Source of the DNA: WUQU01 sp038849025
GTDB lineage: Archaea > Thermoproteota > Bathyarchaeia > Bathyarchaeales > Bathycorpusculaceae
DNA length: 20,108 bases
Direction: 5' to 3'
Assembly: GCA_038849025.1 (NCBI GenBank)
Contig: JAWCNE010000029.1
Location: 1-20,108 of the forward strand
Shown here piece after piece: positions 1-7,244 of this stretch. Both the position numbers and the translations under genes were made by a program. The first letter of the stretch is position 1. Every line of letters starts with the position of its first letter. The notes beneath the pieces were generated by a model, which was given only the letters and a program-made list of their open reading frames with translations, made no database searches and was not told the origin of the DNA.

Positions 1-1
1 A

Positions 2-625
2 CCCTCCGGAGAACTATATCCAAAACTTGCACTAGAAATTTCAGTTTTCCTTTTCATTCTAGGACTGCTTTTATCCTTCCTACTAAACTGGCTTTCTTTT
101 ATAATAATACTGGTTGACGCTGTTTTGTTGATATTATACTCTGCCTACATAAAGAGGAAGTCGGGTATAGCTGCAAACATTTTAGTTGGATGTTTAACAG
201 GAACAGCGTTCCTTTATGGCGAAGCTGTAGGCTTCGGGAAAATAACCTTGGCTTCATTAAGCCTTTATCCTATAAGCTTTGGGACTATTGGAGGAAACCT
301 TTTGAGGGATATCTTAAGTTTAGATGGGGACTCTAAAGTTGGGTATCCAACACTGCCTCAAAAAATAGGTGTTAGTAAATCGGTTAAGATCGCGATCTTG
401 TTTTTTATCTTGTGTGCTTTATTAACGCCTCTGCCATACATTTTTCGTATTTTTGGGGAAGGATACCTTATATGTATGTTAATTTGGAGTCTTCTAATCT
501 TTTATTCTTCTGCAAGTCTTCTAAAATCGTCAACTTCACTGAATACCATAAGAAAGAATGAACGTTTAATGACAATGGCCATGATTCTTATACCCTTAGC
601 TCTAGTAGTTGAGGTAATTTTATGA
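2..625 (+). CDS. UbiA-family prenyltransferase, 3' part (DGGGP synthase-like)
   Basis: Membrane prenyltransferase that probably joins an isoprenoid chain to an acceptor; in archaea the commonest member is digeranylgeranylglyceryl phosphate synthase, which adds the second chain of the ether lipid. The frame is open from base 2, so the start and the first Asp-rich motif lie outside the window; about 207 residues are visible. The second UbiA motif is clear at about 310-354: RDILSLDGDSKVGYPTLP, matching the family pattern DxxGDxxxGxxTLP. Several hydrophobic segments flank it. The stop overlaps the next gene by 4 nt (ATGA at 622-625), so the two are almost certainly co-transcribed, and the partner being a Tes-like lipid enzyme supports a lipid role. 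UbiA paralogues also serve quinone and heme pathways, so the exact substrate is inferred. Confidence 0.82.
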   Translation, partial: PSGELYPKLALEISVFLFILGLLLSFLLNWLSFIIILVDAVLLILYSAYIKRKSGIAANILVGCLTGTAFLYGEAVGFGKITLASLSLYPISFGTIGGNLLRDILSLDGDSKVGYPTLPQKIGVSKSVKIAILFFILCALLTPLPYIFRIFGEGYLICMLIWSLLIFYSSASLLKSSTSLNTIRKNERLMTMAMILIPLALVVEVIL

Positions 626-2100
626 AAAAAACTGAAAGCATATGCCCGGAATGTCTCAAAAAAATTGAAACAAAAGTTGTTAAGAAAAACGACAAGGTTC
701 TGCTGCATAAAAAATGTGAAGAACATGGAACATTTGTGGCAACGCATTGGCAAAGCTCCAAAATTTATGAATCTGTTGAAAAATTTGACTTCTTTAAACA
801 CTACCATAATAAGGCAAATTCGGATGATCCCAACAATTGTCCATATGCTTGTGGACTTTGCAGCAATCATCTATCAAAAACTGTAATTGCTGTTATTGAT
901 CTAACTAAAAAATGCGACCTTTTTTGTTCCATATGCTTTGCAAGCTTCTCAGAGAACAAAAGTGATTATGAACCTAGCAGACAAGAAATCTTTAAAATGT
1001 TAAAATTTTTAAGTCAGCTTGATCCCAAGCCCCCTGCAGTGCTTTTTTCTGGCGGCGAGCCCCTATTACGTGATGATATTGATGAAATAATTAAATTCGC
1101 GCATGAGTTGGGGTTTTTAACCATATTGGCAACTAATGGCCTAAGAATAGAAAGAGAACCAAGCTTAGCTGTTAAGTTGAAGATTAGCGGGTTAAACATA
1201 GTTTACTTGCAGTTTGATAGTCTTGGCAATACTGTTTATGAAAAGTTAAGAGGCTTCAAGCTGTTAAAAGAAAAGTTAAAGATTATAGAGATATGTCGCA
1301 AGTACGATATCGAAGTTATATTAGTTCCAACCCTTATACGCGGGATGAATAATGATGAAATTGGAAGCCTAATCAAGTTTGCTGCCGAAAACTCAGATAT
1401 TATAAGAGGGCTGGTTTTCCAGCCAATAGCCTTTACAGGCAGAGCTGCAACCGACCATCGTTTAAATGAATGGACAGATTACACTTTCGCAGAAGAAGTT
1501 GAAAAGCAGACTTCTGGTGAAATAAAGGTTAGTGATCTTTTTCCAGTTTCAATAATGACGCCTCCAATAATGGTTATGAGACGGTTTATGAAAAAACCTT
1601 GGCCTTTATTTTCATGCAGTCCCCATTGTGGGATTGTAAACTGGATATATGTGTCAAAAGATGGACATGTGGTCCCGCTAAATAGACTCCTCAACTTTGA
1701 AAAATTCTTTGATGCACTTCTTAAGCTATCTGAATCGGTGGAGTTAAAGGGAAAAGCTCAAATTCTATTAACCTTGCTTTTTGCGTCGTTAAAATCTTTG
1801 AATTGGAATCTTGTTAGAAAAGAGATGGGTATATTAAACTTTTTCAAAACCGTTTTAAGAGTTCACATTTCTCCCACTTATAGGTCGCTCGGTAACCTTA
1901 GAAGGAAAATTTTTCTGCTTGGATGTATGGCATTCATGGATCGATACAATTTTGATATAGACCGTGTTAAAAGATGTGTAATACATTATGTTACTCCGGA
2001 TTTGAGGATAATTCCTTTCTGCGCCTACAATAACATATACCGAACCCAGATTGAAGCAGAATACCCCAAAAAGATTGTCAAGGTACCTGTTAAAAGTTAA
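622..2100 (+). CDS. Radical SAM protein, tetraether lipid synthase (Tes/MJ0619-like) family
   Basis: Probable radical SAM enzyme of the family that includes Tes, which couples the terminal carbons of archaeol chains to form macrocyclic archaeol and GDGT tetraethers. The protein has 492 residues, a typical length. In order: C8-x2-C11 with C32-x2-H35, a likely N-terminal metal site; C73-x3-C77-x2-C80 (CPYACGLC); the SAM cluster C98-x3-C102-x2-C105 (CDLFCSICF); the SAM-binding SGGEP at 143-147; a later CSPHCG; and a C-terminal block RCVIHYVTPDLRIIPFCAYN, which I recognise from Tes-like proteins. The extra cysteine sets agree with several FeS clusters plus a mononuclear iron site. It starts inside the end of the UbiA gene, and its TAA shares the palindrome TTAA with the stop of the opposing gene. 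Related subfamilies act on other lipids, so the exact product is inferred. Confidence 0.83.
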   Translation: MKKTESICPECLKKIETKVVKKNDKVLLHKKCEEHGTFVATHWQSSKIYESVEKFDFFKHYHNKANSDDPNNCPYACGLCSNHLSKTVIAVIDLTKKCDLFCSICFASFSENKSDYEPSRQEIFKMLKFLSQLDPKPPAVLFSGGEPLLRDDIDEIIKFAHELGFLTILATNGLRIEREPSLAVKLKISGLNIVYLQFDSLGNTVYEKLRGFKLLKEKLKIIEICRKYDIEVILVPTLIRGMNNDEIGSLIKFAAENSDIIRGLVFQPIAFTGRAATDHRLNEWTDYTFAEEVEKQTSGEIKVSDLFPVSIMTPPIMVMRRFMKKPWPLFSCSPHCGIVNWIYVSKDGHVVPLNRLLNFEKFFDALLKLSESVELKGKAQILLTLLFASLKSLNWNLVRKEMGILNFFKTVLRVHISPTYRSLGNLRRKIFLLGCMAFMDRYNFDIDRVKRCVIHYVTPDLRIIPFCAYNNIYRTQIEAEYPKKIVKVPVKS

Positions 2101-2624
2101 CTTTCTATAACTTCCACATTTAAAACTGCATAGATATTTGAAAACTCAAATTTGCCGGTTTCTTTGTTGTACACCCAAAGCTCAAAAATTAGATGAAAAT
2201 TACCAGGCTTATCCATAGTTATATTGACAGGATTTTCCCACCTATCTCCTCCGCCGACGGTTATTTCATAGCTCCTATTAGCTTCTGTTGAAACTGGAAA
2301 TGTGGAAAGGGGAATATTAGTTATTTTTAGCTGGAGTTTACAGGATACATCTATTTCCAAGGGGTTCTCAATAACCACCCATAATTGACATGTGTTATTT
2401 TGGCCTATAACAAAAACTTCTGGATAATTCACTTTTTTTTGTGAGTCAAGTATATATAATGAAATTGACTCGTTTGGTTTTTTTAAAGAAATGTAACTGT
2501 ATACAAGTAAAGCAGTAACGACGGCTAGCGCCAGCATTATTGAAACAACATAAACATTTCGATCAGATAACCTTGCCATTCGGGTTAAATATTTTTTTAC
2601 ATCCTTCTTTGCGGGAAACTTCAC
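2097..2624 (-). CDS. DUF1616-like membrane-anchored exported protein
   Basis: Function unknown. The 175 residues have a basic cytosolic N-terminus, one transmembrane segment at about 24-46 and a beta-rich outer domain of about 128 residues. The stretch after the membrane segment (SLYILDSQKKVNYPEVFVIG followed by an IENP turn) resembles the C-terminal domain of archaeal DUF1616 proteins, which look like Ig-type surface domains; the multi-span part of DUF1616 is absent. The outer domain has four N-x-S/T sequons (N51, N76, N116, N134). The start is GTG at 2624, inside the stop of the glycosyltransferase (GTGA overlap), with a strong AGAGGAG site at 2638-2632 spaced 7 nt from it. It is the last gene of a glycosyltransferase operon, so a role in surface glycan assembly, or being glycosylated itself, is plausible but inferred. 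Confidence 0.68.
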   Translation of the reverse strand: MKFPAKKDVKKYLTRMARLSDRNVYVVSIMLALAVVTALLVYSYISLKKPNESISLYILDSQKKVNYPEVFVIGQNNTCQLWVVIENPLEIDVSCKLQLKITNIPLSTFPVSTEANRSYEITVGGGDRWENPVNITMDKPGNFHLIFELWVYNKETGKFEFSNIYAVLNVEVIES

Positions 2625-3313
2625 TTCTTGACTCCTCTGATGAGAACTCTCAATATCTCCAGTCCAGCCTTTATTCTTTTAAGTTTGGATTTACCGTATA
2701 CTCTTGGCTTATAAGATGTCGGAATCTCTACAATTCTGAAACCTCTTTTTGCGAAATTTACCAACATCTCAGTGGCAAAAGCCATATCCTTTTCGCCTAA
2801 TTCGACTTTTTCAAGCGCTGAGCGCATAATAACTCTAAAGCCAGACTGACTATCCAAGAGTCGTTGTTTATAGAGTAGATTGAAAAGGAAAGTTATGACT
2901 TTATTTCCCAAATAATTCGTAATATCCATTGACTTGTCATATAAGCCGTTCATTCGTGCGCCAAGGCAAAGTTCCACGTTTTCACTAAGCATGACTCCCA
3001 GCAGTCGATTAACGTCCTTAATTTCGTAGGTACCGTCGCCGTCAACCATGACTATTACATCGCCTTTCGCATGTTCTACTCCCACCTTTAAAGCAATGCC
3101 ATACCCACGTCTAGGTTCAACTATTAGCTTACAGTTTTCCTTTTTAACAATCTCTTGGGTATTGTCCGTGGAATTTCCATCCACAACAATTATTTCGTGG
3201 GGATACCTAAGCACTTTTCTCAAGGTTCTTATAGTCTCCCCTATAGTGCCTGCTTCATTTAACGTTGGAATTATAACTGAAACCATCCCTATTTTTGGCA
3301 TATCACTACCCAT
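2621..3313 (-). CDS. GT2 glycosyltransferase, dolichyl-phosphate sugar synthase-like
   Basis: GT-A fold enzyme that probably moves a sugar from a nucleotide-sugar to dolichol phosphate on the cytosolic membrane face (DPM1/AglJ-like). The 230 residues show the family order: SVIIPTLNEAGTIGETI at 12-28, VVDGNSTDNT at 43-52, the metal-binding DGDGT at 91-95, and DSQSGFRV in the second half. There is no C-terminal membrane pair, so it is the short soluble type. Two starts are possible: ATG 3313, or ATG 3301 (MPKIGMVSVI), where the family homology begins and a weak GTGAT precedes the codon. The gene lies 30 nt after the GT4 gene and overlaps the DUF1616-like gene, so the three form one operon. The lipid-linked product is inferred from the family; the sugar cannot be told. 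Confidence 0.85.
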   Translation of the reverse strand: MGSDMPKIGMVSVIIPTLNEAGTIGETIRTLRKVLRYPHEIIVVDGNSTDNTQEIVKKENCKLIVEPRRGYGIALKVGVEHAKGDVIVMVDGDGTYEIKDVNRLLGVMLSENVELCLGARMNGLYDKSMDITNYLGNKVITFLFNLLYKQRLLDSQSGFRVIMRSALEKVELGEKDMAFATEMLVNFAKRGFRIVEIPTSYKPRVYGKSKLKRIKAGLEILRVLIRGVKK

Positions 3314-3343
3314 GTGGAGGGTAATTTAGAGTCTACAGTCTAA

Positions 3344-4501
3344 CTAAATAAGTTCTTCGTAGATTTTAATAAGTCTCCTTACATTTAGTTCCCAGTCATG
3401 TCTTTGCTCCATAAGTTTTCTGATTTTCCAGCAATAAGAAGATATATTCTTACGAGAAAATTCCACTAACGCTTCAGCAAGAGATAATGCATCGTTAGAT
3501 GGCACTATTTTACCGCAGTTTTCGTAAATAACTTCGGATGCTCCTCCAACGTTTGTCGCTATTACAGGTAGTCCACACGCCATGGCTTCAAGCAAAACTA
3601 GAGGCAAACCTTCCCCAGATTTTGATGGTAGAACAAAAAGATCTGAAGCATTGTAATAGTGCAGAAGAAGATGTTCTGGAATAAAACCCAGAAGTCTAAA
3701 ATTCTCTTCAAGCTTAAACTCGCGTATTTTGGCATTGATTTTTTCAAAGTCCGGGCCGCTCCCTATTACTAGAAACAGCAAACGGGGATTTTTTTTAACC
3801 GCGATTTTTGCGCTTTCCAGCAAGGAGTCTATACCGTTTTTGTAAACAAGACGCCTTACCGTTAAGATAATAAAAGCCCCCTCGGGAATTCCAAGACTCT
3901 TTTTGCTCTCCACCTTCGAAAAAGCTATTGGTTTAAATTTGTCCAAGTCAACCCCATTATGTAAGATTTCAACCTTTCGCGGATCCGCACCTAAACTTAG
4001 AACATAGTTTGATGTTGCCTTACTAACAACTATTATCTTATCTGCCGCTCGCAAAACTTTTCTTCCAACGAGAAAATCATTTAGCCTTTCAGCAAAATCC
4101 CAAAAACCACCATACTCGATAAAAGTGTTGTGTTGAGTAAGAACTATTGGTTTGGAACATTTCTTCGCCACTTTAACAGCTGTAAAGGAGGAAAGGTATG
4201 GATGTCCGTGCACATGCACTATGTCACAGTCCTTAATGTGTTTCCAAAAAATTTTGTAGCTGTTAGGTTTTGGGACATTGTAGGGTATTCCCAATTCGAA
4301 TCCAACTTTTAATATTGGGTAGCAGTAAACCTTTAAGCCGTTAAAGGTATACTCGCTTTTCTCAGCAATCTTGCTTGTGAGTATTATTGGCTCGTAATTT
4401 TTATTTAACAAACGTTTACTTTGTTCATAAACAACCCTTTCTATTCCGCCGACATGAGGCAAAAAAAGATGAGTTACAATGCAGACTTTTATTCGACCCA
4501 T
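3344..4501 (-). CDS. GT4-family glycosyltransferase (GT-B fold)
   Basis: Retaining glycosyltransferase using a nucleotide-sugar donor, probably cytosolic, extending a lipid-linked or surface glycan. From ATG 4501 it has 385 residues. The N-terminal acceptor domain holds the glycine loop LPHVGGIERVV and the HVHGHPY region; the C-terminal donor domain holds a TVRRLVYKNGIDSL segment and the hallmark EGLPLVLLEAMACGLPVIAT, with the two glutamates of the E-x7-E motif near residues 297 and 305. The frame also offers TTG 4516 and ATG 4513. I prefer 4501 because a TATA-like box lies about 24 nt before it and GGTG sits 6 nt before it, so the message is nearly leaderless. It is the first gene of the operon with the GT2 and DUF1616-like genes. 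The sugar and acceptor are not readable. Confidence 0.88.
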   Translation of the reverse strand: MGRIKVCIVTHLFLPHVGGIERVVYEQSKRLLNKNYEPIILTSKIAEKSEYTFNGLKVYCYPILKVGFELGIPYNVPKPNSYKIFWKHIKDCDIVHVHGHPYLSSFTAVKVAKKCSKPIVLTQHNTFIEYGGFWDFAERLNDFLVGRKVLRAADKIIVVSKATSNYVLSLGADPRKVEILHNGVDLDKFKPIAFSKVESKKSLGIPEGAFIILTVRRLVYKNGIDSLLESAKIAVKKNPRLLFLVIGSGPDFEKINAKIREFKLEENFRLLGFIPEHLLLHYYNASDLFVLPSKSGEGLPLVLLEAMACGLPVIATNVGGASEVIYENCGKIVPSNDALSLAEALVEFSRKNISSYCWKIRKLMEQRHDWELNVRRLIKIYEELI

Positions 4502-4518
4502 CAGGTGCACCATCAAGT

Positions 4519-4538
4519 CTTATATATGACTGGTTTAA
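4519..4538 (-). promoter_or_regulatory. TATA-like promoter elements for the glycosyltransferase operon
   Basis: On the minus strand two A/T boxes lie in tandem: a TTTAAA box at about 4538-4531 and CATATATAAG at 4528-4519. The second is centred about 24 nt before ATG 4501, the usual distance from an archaeal TATA box to the transcription start, which would put the start at or next to the ATG. The box is seen; its use is inferred. Confidence 0.45.
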
Positions 4539-4569
4539 AGTTTTAACATTCACACTCCAAAGAATTTAT

Positions 4570-4609
4570 GGCAGATGGATGGAAGGTTTCCGGTTTTCGT
4601 TCCATTGCC
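4570..4609 (-). terminator. Hairpin just downstream of cobS, possible terminator
   Basis: Three bases past the cobS stop lies GGCA-ATGGA on the minus strand (4609-4601), pairing with TCCAT-c-TGCC (4579-4570): 9 bp with one bulged base and a loop of about 21 nt. A second pairing (TTCCAT with ATGGAA) competes within the same bases. No U-run follows, so it is not a classic terminator. It may protect the message end or separate the cob unit from the next promoter. Confidence 0.25.
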
Positions 4610-4612
4610 TCC

Positions 4613-5371
4613 CTAAAATATTTTTGCCGTTGCTAACATTAAGATGGCGAGCAGTGACGTCATACGTGCTAACTCGTTTGTTGCTCCCATAACGTCGCCC
4701 GTCACCCCCTTGAAATGGCGATTTGAGATCCAGAGAAGGATTAATGCGGTAAATAAGCCCGCTATAACTGTTATTAAACCCGCTATTTCAAGCGCTAAAA
4801 ACGCTATTATTAAGGAGATTGCTAAGGCTGTTGTCAACCGAAGTTTTCGATAGGTGCTGTGCATGGCGTCAATGAAGTAGGTATTCATTCCTTTGTGAGC
4901 AGATTTACCCAACCACGCTAAGGCAACCATGGCAAGCTTGGCGGAAACCTCTGCTACCACCAGGCTTTGGAGGACAAAACCTCTTTTAAGCTGCGAGATG
5001 CATAAGGCGGTTGTTAAAACCGTGATTAAACCAAGCATCAAACCGCCTGTTCCCGTCTGCACGTCATGCATAACCTCAATTTTCTTTTCAGGAGGACCTT
5101 GACACATTAAACCGTCACCAAAGTCTAATAGGCCGTCAGTGTGATGGAGCCCTGTGAGCAATAGTATAAAGCCACACGTCAATATTCCAGCTATAAGATT
5201 TTGGAGCACATAATTTAACGCTAAAGCCAGAAGACCTGCTAAAAATCCTATTAGGGCTCCAATTACCGGGAACAAATACATGTGTTTTGCAGCGTCTGCG
5301 AGGCAGTCTTGAGACATGCCCACCGGGAAAATCGTTAGAAAACCAAGCAGATTTTTTATTTCCTTAATCAT
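4613..5371 (-). CDS. cobS: Cobalamin synthase CobS (adenosylcobinamide-GDP ribazoletransferase)
   Basis: Integral membrane enzyme that joins adenosylcobinamide-GDP to alpha-ribazole or its 5'-phosphate, the last joining step of cobalamin assembly. The 252 residues have the family length and a multi-span hydrophobic profile. Hallmarks are the Asp-rich loop HHTDGLLDFGDGL at 76-88, MHDVQTGTGG at 101-110 and GVTGDVMGATNELAR at 222-236. ATG 5371 overlaps the cobT stop as ATGA, so translation is probably coupled. With cobT upstream and cobZ diverging, the locus supplies activation of the lower ligand, joining and phosphate removal. The GTP-dependent step that makes adenosylcobinamide-GDP (CobY in archaea) is not in the window. 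Confidence 0.95.
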   Translation of the reverse strand: MIKEIKNLLGFLTIFPVGMSQDCLADAAKHMYLFPVIGALIGFLAGLLALALNYVLQNLIAGILTCGFILLLTGLHHTDGLLDFGDGLMCQGPPEKKIEVMHDVQTGTGGLMLGLITVLTTALCISQLKRGFVLQSLVVAEVSAKLAMVALAWLGKSAHKGMNTYFIDAMHSTYRKLRLTTALAISLIIAFLALEIAGLITVIAGLFTALILLWISNRHFKGVTGDVMGATNELARMTSLLAILMLATAKIF

Positions 5372-6465
5372 GTTACGTCACTAGATACAAGTTGGCTATA
5401 TATTTTCTCAACTTCTGCAAGCAAATCCGCTCTTGAAATCTTGCCAGACGACTTTAGAATAGCGGCTATACAAGCGCCTCCAGCGCCCACACCCTCCTTG
5501 ACTGCTCCAGCCTCATAAGCCTTTAAACCATCAAATTTTGATTGGCTAAAATCAAGGTTTGCAGCTAAAACTGGAATATCAGCAATCTGAGCAACTATAC
5601 CCGTCAAGTCGGCTGTCTTATCAGCTATAATCCATCTGGTGGTTCCAATCGCCACATTGTCTAAAATGTTAGGTTTTAACGCCTTGACAATAACTAATAC
5701 GGCGCCCATCTGGGTTCCGCCAGCCATCAGCACTGGGATATCTCCAGCGGCTCCAACGACTATGCCTGCGAAAGCTGGCATCACAGGATCTCCAACAATG
5801 GAAATCGCTTTAAACGGGTCGTCCCTTAAAGCTCCAAACTTTATGCCAGACGCCCTAAACCCCGCTTCAACCGTTTTTGTCTTAAGCTCATGGGGATTTT
5901 TAGGCATGCTACTGCTAACTTTTCCTTCAGCGTTTACGCCCATAGCCAGCATAACACCAAGCGCCGTTGTTGTGCCTCCGGGGACGCTTTCTCCAATCAC
6001 TAGATAGTCTGCAATTTTAGCCAAATTTTCCCCCAGAATTTTCGCTCTTTCGAAAACTTCTTCAACATTCTTGACAGCGTTTCCAGTCGTTATGTCGCCG
6101 CCTGGGCTTCCGCCAAGCTCTGCAAAGGGTATTTGAGGCTTGATTCTCAAACCGCCACTAACCACCAGAGCAGGGATATCGGCCAATTCAAGTGCGGCCT
6201 TAGTTATCAGAGCCGGTGTTGGTATGCCTTCAGGGGTTACTGGAACCCCGGGAATGCATTTACATTTTCCGAGAAAAAGAAGTTCAACGTCCGCTGGAGG
6301 CGTATAGTCGGTTAAATCAGGGTTTTTCCCGGCAGCGGATATTCCTGGAATTTTCGCGGTTTCTGTAACTCCTATTACGCAAGCAAATATCGGTTTTTTG
6401 CCTTTTAAATGCTCTAGGAAGACTTTTCCAGCTTTCTCGTTGAAAGCAAGGAGTATATCGCGCAA
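5368..6465 (-). CDS. cobT: CobT, archaeal-type nicotinate mononucleotide phosphoribosyltransferase
   Basis: Makes alpha-ribazole phosphate by moving phosphoribose from nicotinate mononucleotide to the lower-ligand base. The 365 residues fit the archaeal CobT family. Visible are GGSPGGDITTGNAV, GESVPGGTTTALGVMLAMG, the GGTQMGAVLVI segment, and near the end EGVGAGGA with Glu at about 324, which I align with the catalytic EGTGA glutamate of bacterial CobT. The start is TTG at 6465; no in-frame ATG lies nearby, and a strong GGAGG at 6479-6475 is 8-9 nt before the TTG, which decides the start. It is the first gene of cobT-cobS and diverges from cobZ. The family needs no metal cofactor. Which base it uses (dimethylbenzimidazole or another) cannot be read. 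Confidence 0.93.
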   Translation of the reverse strand: MRDILLAFNEKAGKVFLEHLKGKKPIFACVIGVTETAKIPGISAAGKNPDLTDYTPPADVELLFLGKCKCIPGVPVTPEGIPTPALITKAALELADIPALVVSGGLRIKPQIPFAELGGSPGGDITTGNAVKNVEEVFERAKILGENLAKIADYLVIGESVPGGTTTALGVMLAMGVNAEGKVSSSMPKNPHELKTKTVEAGFRASGIKFGALRDDPFKAISIVGDPVMPAFAGIVVGAAGDIPVLMAGGTQMGAVLVIVKALKPNILDNVAIGTTRWIIADKTADLTGIVAQIADIPVLAANLDFSQSKFDGLKAYEAGAVKEGVGAGGACIAAILKSSGKISRADLLAEVEKIYSQLVSSDVT

Positions 6466-6472
6466 AACCTTT

Positions 6473-6480
6473 TCCTCCTT
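6473..6480 (-). promoter_or_regulatory. Ribosome binding site that decides the cobT TTG start
   Basis: The minus strand reads AAGGAGG here, about 8 nt before the TTG at 6465. It is one of the strongest Shine-Dalgarno matches in the window and is the main reason to accept a non-ATG start for cobT. Confidence 0.65.
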
Positions 6481-6491
6481 TCCCCATCAAT

Positions 6492-6530
6492 TTACACTCT
6501 TTGATTTGTAAGTCTTTCCTTAAATTTTAG
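6492..6530 (-). promoter_or_regulatory. cobT promoter with candidate operator palindrome
   Basis: On the minus strand an AAATTTAAGG box (about 6528-6519) is a plausible TATA element, giving a transcription start near 6497 and a leader of about 30 nt carrying the GGAGG site. Between the box and that start lies TTACA-N10-TGTAA (6492-6496 with 6507-6511), an inverted repeat placed where a repressor would block initiation. The repeat is seen; its role is a guess, since 5-bp arms with a 10-nt spacer can arise by chance. Confidence 0.25.
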
Positions 6531-6600
6531 CGAGAGAAACATCTTTGCCTATCCTAATCATTTATTTCTATGTGCTCAGTTATCGAAATATGTGGTTTAA

Positions 6601-7128
6601 ATGAGCTCTAAGAACCAAAGCTTGCCCATGATTAAGTATCTTGAAGAAAAAGGCATTACCCTCAACGATCTTGTAAACACTGCTTTGGAACTATTTGTTC
6701 CCCATCCAGGAGTGGAGACAAAGGGAAAGGCTGCCGAACTTCTCAAAAAAGGCTTCATTGAAGCTTTATCTGATGTAAATGTTTCATGCTTGGAAGTCGC
6801 TTGTTTCCTTTTGGAAGAAGAGGCGAAAAATGGGCTTGTGCCAGGATTAACCGCCGAGAGGTTTGCTGGCCGTCCAGGACTTGTCGCAGACGAACTGCTG
6901 GGAATAGTTATTGCCAATTACATTGCGGGAGCAAAGGGAATTTTTGAGTTTGTAAGATTTGACCAGAATAAACCGGGCATTTTGAAAAAGCTCGGTCCAA
7001 TCACTAACGACGCTATAGGAGGATTAATCGCAGGAGTATCCTCAAACATGTATACCTACGCATTAAAGGCAAAACCGCCCTCAAATAGCATGTCAGAACA
7101 TGATTTAGTTTTTAAATGCGAAAGCTGA
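6601..7128 (+). CDS. cobZ: CobZ, alpha-ribazole phosphatase of the PgpA-like family
   Basis: Phosphatase that removes the 5'-phosphate from alpha-ribazole phosphate or adenosylcobalamin phosphate; in archaea CobZ replaces bacterial CobC, shown for Methanosarcina mazei. The 175 residues show HPGVETKGKA at 35-44, the acidic ADELLGIVIANYIAGAKG from about 96 with D97-E98 as candidate metal ligands, FEFVRFDQNKPGIL near 116-127, and GPITNDAIGGLIAG. These blocks fit the archaeal CobZ branch of the phosphatidylglycerophosphatase A fold. A lipid phosphatase is the alternative, but there are no clear membrane spans and the gene diverges from cobT-cobS across 135 nt, which favours cobalamin. A TTTATTT box at 6561-6567 is a possible promoter. 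The C-terminal 20 residues are polar and look variable. Confidence 0.88.
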   Translation: MSSKNQSLPMIKYLEEKGITLNDLVNTALELFVPHPGVETKGKAAELLKKGFIEALSDVNVSCLEVACFLLEEEAKNGLVPGLTAERFAGRPGLVADELLGIVIANYIAGAKGIFEFVRFDQNKPGILKKLGPITNDAIGGLIAGVSSNMYTYALKAKPPSNSMSEHDLVFKCES

Positions 7129-7156
7129 ATATTTTGGTATTATTGCCAATAAATAT
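7129..7156 (+). terminator. A/T-rich hairpin immediately after cobZ
   Basis: The first base after the cobZ TGA begins ATATTTTGG (7129-7137), which pairs with CCAATAAATAT (7146-7156) with a 2-nt bulge and an 8-nt loop. Its position flush with the stop suggests a 3'-end or terminator element, but no T-run follows directly. The pairing is seen; the function is inferred. Confidence 0.3.
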
Positions 7157-7196
7157 GTTTGGCTATTCATTTAGATACATTTTAAGGATTCGCTAC

Positions 7197-7212
7197 CTTT
7201 ATTTATATAAAA
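7197..7212 (+). promoter_or_regulatory. TATA box for the coiled-coil protein gene
   Basis: TTTATTTATATAAAA at about 7198-7212 is among the clearest archaeal TATA-like elements in the window. It lies about 40 nt before ATG 7245, so transcription would begin near 7230 with a leader of about 15 nt containing AAGGGAT. Confidence 0.5.
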
Positions 7213-7244
7213 TGGCATTGAGTACCTTGAAAAAGGGATAAACT

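Noticed and set aside
502..870. 122-aa minus-strand frame across the UbiA/Tes junction
   Set aside because: It is antisense to two well-supported genes with clear motifs, has no recognisable domain, and its Phe-rich make-up is what the reverse of Lys-rich coding gives.
4288..4310. TTCGAATCC resembling a tRNA T-loop
   Set aside because: It lies inside the GT4 gene coding for a conserved stretch, and no acceptor, D or anticodon stems can be drawn around it.
5639..6007. 122-aa plus-strand frame inside cobT
   Set aside because: Fully antisense to cobT, low complexity (Ala/Pro/Thr/Ser), no promoter or ribosome site; a shadow of GC-rich cobT codons.
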